From CAIXYX01 sp043806415 (GTDB lineage Archaea; Micrarchaeota; Micrarchaeia; Anstonellales; Anstonellaceae): a DNA stretch of 8,693 bases. Positions 1 to 5,439 of the stretch are shown here, piece after piece (position 1 is the first letter of the stretch; each line of letters opens with the position of its first letter). Below the pieces are notes generated by a model. That model saw nothing but the letters and a program-made list of their open reading frames with translations, had not been told where the DNA came from and did not search any database. A program made the position numbers and the translations under genes. The stretch is from assembly GCA_043806415.1 (NCBI GenBank), contig JAZDHB010000016.1, positions 1 through 8,693 on the forward strand. Direction: 5' to 3'.

Positions 1-13
1 GAAGGCGGGCCGC

Positions 14-170
14 GCCGCTACCGGACTTATTTTCACAGGCAGAAGAAAAAGACGGCGGCAGTGCGCGCTGTATCTACCCCCTGAAGGGGGCTTCACACAT
101 TCGGGGCGAAGATAGATTTAGCGCGCACAAAACATCTTAAACACGCGCAGGGTGGTTTTCCGGTAGCGGC
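14..170. repeat. Nested inverted repeats in gene-free left edge
   Basis: No gene is supported in 1-276. An 11-bp perfect inverted repeat (GCCGCTACCGG at 14-24 and its complement at 160-170) encloses a second, inner inverted repeat (61-76 against 113-128, 9 bp perfect then 2 mismatches in the remaining 7). Inside that lies a short hairpin, CCCCC-TGAA-GGGGG, at 77-90. Read as RNA this would be one branched stem-loop. On the minus strand it lies downstream of the thioredoxin lipoprotein gene, so it could be 3'-UTR structure, a small RNA or the remnant of a repeat element. The sequence alone does not decide; the pairings are directly visible, the function is unknown. Confidence 0.4.
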
Positions 171-211
171 CCGACGGGAAACCCAAGGCAGCGGCGCGCG
201 GATGCTCAAGG

Positions 212-231
212 CTGGTTTTGCAAAAAACCGG
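212..231 (-). terminator. Probable terminator of the debranching enzyme-thioredoxin operon
   Basis: An 8-bp stem (212-219 with 224-231, including one U-G pair) with a 4-nt loop lies about 45 bp past the stop codon of the minus-strand thioredoxin lipoprotein gene. Read on the minus strand it includes a run of six T (222-227). Archaeal transcription stops mainly at T-rich tracts, so this is the best termination candidate; a second T-rich stretch on the minus strand lies at about 41-52. Confidence 0.4.
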
Positions 232-244
232 GACTGGGGATTCG

Positions 245-305
245 TGGATTGGCGCAAGCTGGCGGAGGCGTCGCGATTATGGATTCGCGCAAGCCGGCGG
301 CGGCA
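245..305. repeat. Imperfect direct repeat, 35-bp period, across the end of the thioredoxin gene
   Basis: 245-270 and 280-305 match at 22 of 26 positions with a 35-bp offset. The right copy encodes the last residues of the lipoprotein (PPPACANP then stop). The left copy, just past the stop, would encode the same PPPACANP peptide in a different reading frame, because 35 is not a multiple of 3. This looks like a tandem duplication that changed the protein's C-terminus. Confidence 0.6.
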
Positions 306-729
306 CGTTGAATTGGTCGCATAGCCATTTCTTGAGCACGGCCGGCTCGTGGTAGCCCACGAAACTGGCCTGGCCTTTCGGCCCGTGCGCGACGAGCGTG
401 GGGAAGCCCCCGAATACGCCGCTGGTTTTGTAATCATCGTAGATTTTCGCAAGCGTCGAGTTGGTGGCGCGGTCGGCCTCGTTGAGGCGCTCGACCATCA
501 GGCGCCCGCCCATCTGCGGCTGGATGGCCGCGAGGGCGATGCTGTTCTGGCAGTAGTGGCACCAGTCCGCGTAAAAGTATTGCACGCTCACAGTGTCGGG
601 AGCCGGGGGCGGCGGGGATTGCGCGCAGCCCAGGAGAAGGAATGAGAGAAAGAGCGAGACCGCCACGAGGAAGAAGGCGCCTGGCGAGCGGCAAAACGCG
701 CGAGCGGGAACGGATTTCGTCTTATCCAT
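277..729 (-). CDS. Thioredoxin-fold lipoprotein (extracytoplasmic thiol-disulfide oxidoreductase)
   Basis: 150 residues. A basic N-terminus and a hydrophobic segment (about 18-34) end in an LLLGC lipobox with the lipidation cysteine at 35, so the protein is probably exported and membrane-anchored. A short proline-rich linker (39-44) leads into a thioredoxin fold: strand VQYFYADW, redox pair C57-H-Y-C60, then GGFPTL with the likely cis-proline P110. The CHYC active site differs from the CGPC of cytosolic thioredoxins. The start at 729 is preferred over an in-frame ATG at 744 because GGAGGT (minus strand, 737-742) sits 7 nt before it and would itself be coding if 744 were used. The start overlaps the end of the debranching-enzyme gene by 8 bp, so the two are very likely co-transcribed and translationally coupled. 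The redox role is inferred from fold and motif; the substrate is unknown. Confidence 0.85.
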   Translation of the reverse strand: MDKTKSVPARAFCRSPGAFFLVAVSLFLSFLLLGCAQSPPPPAPDTVSVQYFYADWCHYCQNSIALAAIQPQMGGRLMVERLNEADRATNSTLAKIYDDYKTSGVFGGFPTLVAHGPKGQASFVGYHEPAVLKKWLCDQFNVPPPACANP

Positions 730-2830
730 GGTGCAAACCTCCATGCGCCGGCCGGCGGCCCGAAGAATGGGAGAGATGGGACGGGTTCTTGAGCGCCATG
801 TCCTTGATGCTCTTAAAACCGGTGCCGGCCGCGGGGAACGAAGTGGCGCGCTCGATCAGGATGAGGCCGCGCAATACCTCGCCCACGCTCCAGGCCTGCA
901 GGGGTGCCCCGCCGGCTTCGCGGTTGGAAGGATCGAATAGCTCGGGGATGGAGAACAGCGCGCCGGCGCGCTCAGGGGCGAGGAATGGCTCGAGCGAGCG
1001 GTAGGCGTCCATGGGCCGGTGGGGGCGCGCTCGCAGCGAGGCCTCGACATAGGCGCCCAGCAGCCAGGGCCAGGCGGCCCCCTGGTGGTAGGCCTGGTCC
1101 CGCTCGCGCAAGCCGCCGCGGTAGCGCGCATGGTAATGCGGATCGTCCGGCGAAAGGGTGCGCAGGCCCGCGCCCTCGATGAGCAGTTTCTCCTTGATGG
1201 CCGCAAGCGACTCGGCCTGCTGGGAGGCATTCAAGCCGATGTCCGGCAGCGCGATCGCCCAGAGGGCGTTGGGGCGAAGGGCCCCGTCGGTGGGATCGAG
1301 GCCGTCGTCGAGGTAATGGGAATAGGGGTTGAAGAACCGGGAGAACGCGCCCCGGGCCGCCATATGCGCCTCGTTAAAAAGCTCGGCGCTGGGCCGGTCG
1401 GCCAGGCGCTCCGCCCATTTCGCGCCCTGCGCGAGCGCGTGCACCCAGAGCGCGTTGATCTCCACGCGCTTGCCCGCGCGCGGGGTGATCGGGTGGCCGT
1501 CCTGCGACGCGTCCATCCACGTGTCTCGCCCGTACTCGAGTTTCACCAGTCCGTCGCCGTCGAGCGCCACGCGCCCGTTGCCGGAAATCCAGGCGCGCAA
1601 GGAGGAATTGAGAGCGGGCCACCACGAGCGCAGCGCGGGCTCGGAGAGGCCGCCCTCGGAATCGAGCACGGACGCGGCCCAGAAGAGCCAGAGCATGCCG
1701 TCCGAGGACTCGTAGACCGGCCGGTTCTTGGAGTCGAAGCGGTTGGGCAGCAGGCCGTTGCGCGCGTTCTCCAGCCAGTAGGTGATGATGTCGCGCGCGA
1801 GCGCGTGCCGGCCGGTGTGGATGCACAGGCCGGGCAGGGAGATCATCGCGTCGCGCGCCCAGCGCCCGAAATAGGGATAGCCGGCGATGATGTTGTGCCG
1901 GCGCCCGTCGCGGATGATGAAGATGTCGGAGGCGCGCACGAGCGACTCGAGGGCCGGGTTGCGCCCAAAACGATTGTAGAGGCGGAAATCGTCCACGATG
2001 CGATCGAGCCGGTGGCTCGCGTCTTCCGGCTCGGAATCGCTGGCGGAACCGGACGGCGAGGACGCGAGGAAGCCGGGCGAGTCCGGCGCGCCGGACGGGC
2101 GGGGCTCGGTCTGCGCGCTCAAGGTGGCGTGCTGGCCCTCCTTGAGATAGAACTCGAACGGGCCGGGGCAGAAGAGGTCCTCGCTGAACTGCTCCAGGCG
2201 CGCGGCCTCGAGCGGATACTGGAAATTTCGGTAGATGTCCGGGGCGGATCTGAAATGGCCGTGCTCGATGCGGATCGACCAGGGAACGGGGGACGAGAAG
2301 GAAAGCCCATGCTCGTCGTAGCTGAACGAGGACGGCTCGGCCATGGGCGCGGGGAGGCCGATGGCATGCGCCGCGCGGCCGGACACGAAGGGACGCACCT
2401 CCAAACCCGCCGGCTCGCCTTCCAGGAGCGTGTAGCGCACATGGGTGCAATCGCGCCCGTTCTCGCGCCAGATCTCCTTGGAGAGGCGGCGGTCGGCCGC
2501 CGAATAGGTCCAGCGCGCCACCGCGGAATCGAAAGAGAAGCGCGAGATGCGCGCATAGCCGTCGGGATGGACGGTGTTGGGATACTGGTTGGCGGAGAGC
2601 TCGCATCGCTCGTTTCCGGTCACCACCGCCTCCTCGTATTTGGAAAGCAGGAGGGTGATTTTCTCGGGCACCGGATCGGGCACGGCGAGGAGGGCGTGGT
2701 ATTTTCGGGTGAGGATGGAAGAGACGGTGCCCGACGCCCAACCGCCCGAGCGGTCGCCCAGCCACCATTCCCGCTCCTGCGCCCACGAGAGCGCGACGAT
2801 GGATGGAGTTGGCTTGGACACCCCGGACAT
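722..2830 (-). CDS. Glycogen-debranching enzyme, archaeal type (amylo-alpha-1,6-glucosidase)
   Basis: 702 residues, about full length for the family; expected to hydrolyse alpha-1,6-linked glucose at branch points of glycogen-like polymers in the cytoplasm (no signal peptide). The N-terminal domain (about 15-235) opens with the family hallmark GDRSGGWASGTV...TRKYHALL (25-48). The C-terminal catalytic (alpha/alpha)6-barrel domain (about 278-660) carries GYPYFGRWARDAMISLPG (317-334), PNRFDS (362-367), TWMDA (437-441), RVEINALW (455-462), LRPNALWAIALP (518-529), RERDQAYHQGAAWPWLLG (575-592) and QAWSVGEVLR (645-654). Acidic residues D327, D440 and E457 fall in the conserved motifs; I do not assign catalytic roles. 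A low-complexity Pro/Ser/Asp linker (about 241-272) separates the domains, and the His/Gly-rich last 30 residues lie outside the family core. The start is ATG 2830: an in-frame stop occurs about 25 bp upstream, within the TATA-like box, so a leaderless transcript is likely. First gene of an operon with the thioredoxin lipoprotein. Confidence 0.93.
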   Translation of the reverse strand: MSGVSKPTPSIVALSWAQEREWWLGDRSGGWASGTVSSILTRKYHALLAVPDPVPEKITLLLSKYEEAVVTGNERCELSANQYPNTVHPDGYARISRFSFDSAVARWTYSAADRRLSKEIWRENGRDCTHVRYTLLEGEPAGLEVRPFVSGRAAHAIGLPAPMAEPSSFSYDEHGLSFSSPVPWSIRIEHGHFRSAPDIYRNFQYPLEAARLEQFSEDLFCPGPFEFYLKEGQHATLSAQTEPRPSGAPDSPGFLASSPSGSASDSEPEDASHRLDRIVDDFRLYNRFGRNPALESLVRASDIFIIRDGRRHNIIAGYPYFGRWARDAMISLPGLCIHTGRHALARDIITYWLENARNGLLPNRFDSKNRPVYESSDGMLWLFWAASVLDSEGGLSEPALRSWWPALNSSLRAWISGNGRVALDGDGLVKLEYGRDTWMDASQDGHPITPRAGKRVEINALWVHALAQGAKWAERLADRPSAELFNEAHMAARGAFSRFFNPYSHYLDDGLDPTDGALRPNALWAIALPDIGLNASQQAESLAAIKEKLLIEGAGLRTLSPDDPHYHARYRGGLRERDQAYHQGAAWPWLLGAYVEASLRARPHRPMDAYRSLEPFLAPERAGALFSIPELFDPSNREAGGAPLQAWSVGEVLRGLILIERATSFPAAGTGFKSIKDMALKNPSHLSHSSGRRPAHGGLHHG
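737..742 (-). promoter_or_regulatory. Ribosome binding site deciding the thioredoxin start
   Basis: On the minus strand GGAGGT is followed by 7 nt and then the ATG at 729. It lies inside the last codons of the upstream debranching-enzyme gene, the arrangement expected for an internal cistron of an operon. Confidence 0.7.
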
Positions 2831-2852
2831 GGAAAAGGAACGAGGGCACGGG

Positions 2853-2859
2853 TTTTAAA
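2853..2859 (-). promoter_or_regulatory. TATA-like box of the debranching-enzyme operon
   Basis: On the minus strand TTTAAAA sits in the palindrome GGGTTTAAAACCC (2850-2862). Its centre is about 26 bp before the ATG at 2830, which predicts transcription starting at or next to the start codon (leaderless mRNA). No Shine-Dalgarno sequence precedes the ATG, in agreement. Confidence 0.6.
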
Positions 2860-2907
2860 CCCTTCGACGGACAGGAGACGCAGAAAAGCCGGCAACGAAA
2901 AATAAGG

Positions 2908-2934
2908 AAAAAACGAGGCGGCCCCGGGGCCGCC
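2908..2934 (-). terminator. Minus-strand GC palindrome plus T6, upstream of the debranching enzyme
   Basis: 2917-2934 is a perfect 18-nt palindrome of G and C. Reading on the minus strand it is followed by TCG and six T (complement of 2908-2913), the form of an intrinsic terminator. It lies about 50 bp upstream of the TATA-like box of the minus-strand operon, so it may stop antisense transcription entering from the right. A role in another transcript is possible. Confidence 0.5.
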
Positions 2935-2976
2935 CGAATGCCCGGTTTCTGGCGACGGCCCGATCGATGCCGCTCG

Positions 2977-3005
2977 GGGCGCCCGGGCGCCCTTGCGCTT
3001 TTTTT
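2977..3005 (+). terminator. Plus-strand GC palindrome plus T7, upstream of the Cys-rich lipoprotein
   Basis: GGGCGCCCGGGCGCCC (2977-2992) is a perfect 16-nt palindrome, followed after 6 nt by seven T (2999-3005). It points rightwards and lies about 60 bp before the TATA-like box of the plus-strand lipoprotein gene. Together with the minus-strand terminator at 2908-2934 it makes an outward-facing pair between two divergent genes. Confidence 0.45.
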
Positions 3006-3063
3006 CTTCGGATCGGGTTCCGTTGTATTTACCAGCAGACTTGAACCGGCGCCAGTATTCAGG

Positions 3064-3071
3064 TATTTAAT
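3064..3071 (+). promoter_or_regulatory. TATA-like box of the Cys-rich lipoprotein gene
   Basis: TATTTAAT lies about 35 bp before the ATG at 3102, predicting a start of transcription near 3093 and a leader of about 10 nt or less. GTGGTGG directly before the ATG is too close to act as a standard ribosome binding site, so near-leaderless translation is likely. Confidence 0.5.
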
Positions 3072-3101
3072 TGTTTGTGGCCCATCTAATAACGTGGTGG
3101 C

Positions 3102-4136
3102 ATGAGATTTGGTATCCATATTCTGGCCGTATTCTCGCTGATCGCGATCATGATTTTCCTCTCCGGATGCACCAACTCCGGCTCGACCTTATGCTCGAGC
3201 GACAAGTCCTGCAAGGACTGGCAGTTCTGCAACCTGACGTCAAAGACGTGCGCCCTCAAAAGCGGCACCTGCACGGCCGACGCCCAATGCAATGATTCGC
3301 TCCAGATGTGCAGCCCGACCACCCATTTCTGCACATATCTTTCCAACAAGTGCCGCGCGGACGAGGACTGCCAGGGCTGGCAGGTGTGCGCCACCACCAC
3401 CAACGACTGCAAGCCCAAGCCGGGGTTCTGCGACTCGGACTACTACTGCGACCAGCAGCAGGAGCGCTGCGACCCCGCCAAGCACACCTGCGTGCCCAAG
3501 AAAGGCAAATGCACGAACGCGTTCGACTGCGAATCCTACCAGGTGTGCAACCTCTCCTCCCGATCCTGCGTGCCCATGACGGGCCGCTGCGACATCGAGC
3601 TCAACTGCCCCGCGTGGATGACCTGCAACACCAGCAGCCACGCCTGCGATCTCAAAGCCGGCTTCTGCCAGAACGATCTGGACTGCAAGGACTGGCAGAC
3701 GTGCGACGCCTCCATCCGGCGCTGCGTCACGGGCGCCGGATTCTGTGGCGCGGAGGAGGACTGCAACCAGTGGCAGCTGTGCAACTACAGCGCCCACAAG
3801 TGCGAGCCCAAGCGCAACCTCTGCACCTCTTCCGGCGACTGCAAGGATTGGCAGGTGTGCGATGTCTCCAACCGGCGCTGCGTGAGCCGGCCGGGCATGT
3901 GCTCGGAGGACAGCGAGTGCGGGCCGTGGCAGCTGTGCGACGCCAAGACGCATGCCTGCCAGACCGCGCCCGGCTTCTGCCAGACGTCGGCAGACTGTCC
4001 GTATGACCAGCGCTGCGACAACAACCCGGTTTCCCAGACGGCCTACAAATGCATCAATATCCTCTGCCGCTCGAACGCCGACTGCCCGGGCTCCACGTGC
4101 GATCCGGACACGCAGCGCTGCCGCGGGGCGAAGTGA
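3102..4136 (+). CDS. Secreted Cys-rich repeat lipoprotein, function unknown
   Basis: 344 residues. Residues 5-22 form a hydrophobic export segment ending in the lipobox LSGC, with the lipidation cysteine at 23. The mature part is almost wholly twelve tandem repeats (31-340) of the pattern C-x5-C-x5-C-x6-C-x6, for example CKDWQVC within repeat 9, with D/E before the second cysteine and WQ before the third. The spacing is strict: units are 26 residues except units 2 and 4 (27, one extra residue between the second and third cysteines) and the irregular last two. The repeats hold about 48 cysteines, an even four per unit, which suggests two disulfides per unit and an elongated, protease-resistant surface stalk. 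I do not recognise a specific family; the pattern loosely resembles four-cysteine modules seen in bacterial and eukaryotic secreted proteins (Dickkopf-like), without support for homology. Metal binding is an alternative to disulfides. Divergent from the debranching-enzyme operon that encodes a lipid-anchored thioredoxin. Confidence 0.88.
   Translation: MRFGIHILAVFSLIAIMIFLSGCTNSGSTLCSSDKSCKDWQFCNLTSKTCALKSGTCTADAQCNDSLQMCSPTTHFCTYLSNKCRADEDCQGWQVCATTTNDCKPKPGFCDSDYYCDQQQERCDPAKHTCVPKKGKCTNAFDCESYQVCNLSSRSCVPMTGRCDIELNCPAWMTCNTSSHACDLKAGFCQNDLDCKDWQTCDASIRRCVTGAGFCGAEEDCNQWQLCNYSAHKCEPKRNLCTSSGDCKDWQVCDVSNRRCVSRPGMCSEDSECGPWQLCDAKTHACQTAPGFCQTSADCPYDQRCDNNPVSQTAYKCINILCRSNADCPGSTCDPDTQRCRGAK
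3192..4121 (+). repeat. Twelve 78-bp coding repeats of the Cys-rich lipoprotein
   Basis: The repeats run from Cys31 to Cys340. At DNA level units 7 and 9 are notably close: GACTGCAAGGACTGGCAG at 3681 recurs with one change at 3837, exactly 156 bp (two units) later. Units 8 and 10 are similarly paired in protein sequence. This indicates that a two-unit block was duplicated more recently than the array as a whole. Confidence 0.85.
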
Positions 4137-4237
4137 GAGCGTCCCGAACGCGCGGCACCGGGCAAAGACGCGCGGAAAAGCCGATATTACGGATGCGTAA
4201 CAAACTCGAAGAAGACATGCTACAAAAATGCCCATGA

Positions 4238-4243
4238 AGGTGA
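4238..4243 (+). promoter_or_regulatory. Ribosome binding site of the dehydrogenase gene
   Basis: AGGTGA matches the complement of the archaeal 16S 3' end (CACCTCC region). Two consecutive ATG codons follow at 4245 and 4248; the second leaves 4 nt after the match, the first only 1 nt, so 4248 is favoured. Confidence 0.55.
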
Positions 4244-4247
4244 GATG

Positions 4248-5339
4248 ATGTACAATTTCGACGATGAATTCGGACCTGAGCGCGTGCTCGAGGTGTTCGA
4301 CCCCAAGACGAAAGTGCATGGCGTGCTGGTGGTGCACAACACCGCGCGCGGCCCGGGCAAGGGCGGCATGCGCATGGTGCCAGACATCACCACCCAAGAG
4401 GTGTACGGCTTGGCGCGCGCCATGACCTGGAAGAACGCGCTGGCCGACATCCCCTTTGGCGGGGCCAAGTCCGGAATCAGGGCCGACCCCAAGAAGGTCA
4501 ACAAGGAGGAGGTCATCCGCTCGTTCGCGCGCCTGCTCGCCCCCCTCGTGCCCAAGCACTACTTCGCCGGGCCGGACATGAACACCACCGAGAAGGAGAT
4601 GGCCTGGTACGGGGACGAACTGGGCAACCTGAACGTGTGCACGGGCAAGCCCCTGGCCCTCGGCGGGCTGCCCCACGAGCTGGGCTCGACCGGATTTGGC
4701 GTGGCGCAGGCCACCAAGGTGGCGATGGAATTCTCCAAGAAGCCGCTCTCGGGCGCGACCGTGGCCATCGAGGGCTACGGCAACGTGGGCACGTTCACTC
4801 ACAAATTCCTCGAGGAGATGAGCGCCAGCGTGGTGGCCGTATCCGATTCGAAAGGCTGCGCTTACCTGCCCGACGGCCTCAAATACGAAACGACCATGAA
4901 GGCCAAGGGCGAGAAAGGCACCGTCACGGCCTACCATGGCGCGCAGGTCAAGCACGCCAGCGAGCTCTTCGCCCTGCCCGTCGACATCCTCATCCCGGGC
5001 GCGAGGCCCAACGTCATCACGGACGCCAACGTCAACGACGTCAAGGCCAAGCTGGTCGTGGAAGCGGCCAACATCCCCATGACGGCGCAGATCGAGCAGA
5101 AGCTTTCGCAGAAGGGCGTGCTCGTCGTACCCGACTTCGTGGCCAACGCCGGCGGCGTAATCTCGTCCTACGTGGAGTCGATCCACGGCACCGAAGGGCA
5201 GATGTTCGAGATCGTCGAGCGCAAGATCGTGAACAACACGCGCATCGTGCTCGAGCGCTCGGAAGGCAAGGACGCGCGCGCGGCGGCGCTGGACATCGCC
5301 AAGGAGCGGGTGCTGGACGCGATGCAGTACAGGAAATAA
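4248..5339 (+). CDS. gdhA: Glu/Leu/Phe/Val dehydrogenase, probably glutamate dehydrogenase
   Basis: 363 residues (364 if the adjacent ATG at 4245 is used). Catalyses reversible NAD(P)-dependent oxidative deamination of an amino acid, most likely glutamate to 2-oxoglutarate and ammonia, in the cytoplasm. The N-terminal substrate domain has HNTARGPGKGGMRM (30-43), TWKNALADIPFGGAKSG (60-76) with the catalytic lysine at K74, and GPDMNT (108-113). The Rossmann domain has the GYGNVG turn (176-181) and an Asp (D200) at the end of the second strand, suggesting NAD preference, then VEAANIP and NAGGVISSYVE. K38 in the GKGG motif matches the lysine that binds the glutamate side-chain carboxylate; leucine dehydrogenases have a hydrophobic residue there. 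A serine also occurs at the second carboxylate-binding position of the NAGGV segment. Against this, the length is that of leucine dehydrogenases, not the 410-450 usual for glutamate dehydrogenases, mainly because the N-terminus is short. Family assignment is firm; glutamate specificity is inference. Confidence 0.87.
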   Translation: MYNFDDEFGPERVLEVFDPKTKVHGVLVVHNTARGPGKGGMRMVPDITTQEVYGLARAMTWKNALADIPFGGAKSGIRADPKKVNKEEVIRSFARLLAPLVPKHYFAGPDMNTTEKEMAWYGDELGNLNVCTGKPLALGGLPHELGSTGFGVAQATKVAMEFSKKPLSGATVAIEGYGNVGTFTHKFLEEMSASVVAVSDSKGCAYLPDGLKYETTMKAKGEKGTVTAYHGAQVKHASELFALPVDILIPGARPNVITDANVNDVKAKLVVEAANIPMTAQIEQKLSQKGVLVVPDFVANAGGVISSYVESIHGTEGQMFEIVERKIVNNTRIVLERSEGKDARAAALDIAKERVLDAMQYRK

Positions 5340-5363
5340 AGTAAATGGCGACTACATAAGTTT

Positions 5364-5394
5364 CGGCGGCCCGGGCCGCCGGTTTTTTATTTTT
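5364..5394 (+). terminator. Intrinsic-type terminator after the dehydrogenase gene
   Basis: CGGCGGCCCGGGCCGCCG (5364-5381) is a perfect palindrome, 7 bp of stem around a 4-nt CCGG turn, followed by a T-rich tract (TTTTTTATTTTT, 5383-5394). It lies 25 bp after the dehydrogenase stop codon. The palindrome closely resembles the one at 2917-2934 in reverse orientation, so GC palindrome plus T6 seems to be this genome's terminator style. Confidence 0.75.
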
Positions 5395-5401
5395 CATATC
5401 C

Positions 5402-5409
5402 TTTTTACA
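5402..5409 (+). promoter_or_regulatory. Possible TATA-like box of the geranylgeranyl reductase gene
   Basis: TTTTTACA lies about 34 bp before the ATG at 5440 and just after the preceding terminator. There is no clear Shine-Dalgarno sequence before the ATG, which suits a short or absent leader. The AT-rich stretch is partly the terminator's own T-tract, so the call is weak. Confidence 0.3.
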
Positions 5410-5439
5410 TCCATCGCACCCGTGCGTTGGGCGTTTCAT

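Noticed and set aside
1019..2905. Long plus-strand open frame (about 628 codons) across the debranching-enzyme gene
   Set aside because: It is antisense to a well-supported enzyme, is rich in Arg/Gly/Ala/Val low-complexity sequence with no recognisable domain, and such frames are expected opposite GC-rich genes.
1374..3119. Long minus-strand frame overlapping the debranching enzyme and its upstream region
   Set aside because: Same strand but another frame of a gene with clear motifs; Arg/Pro-rich with no motifs.
3102..4136. Dickkopf-type or named Cys-rich domain assignment
   Set aside because: Only a loose four-cysteine resemblance; spacing alone does not establish homology.
3240..5186. Long minus-strand open frame (about 648 codons) across the Cys-rich and dehydrogenase genes
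   Set aside because: It spans two unrelated real genes and their spacer on the opposite strand and shows no domain; it is a codon-bias shadow.
5422..5439. GTG start for the reductase
   Set aside because: It adds six residues with no ribosome binding site, and the ATG at 5440 sits directly before the flavin-binding strand.
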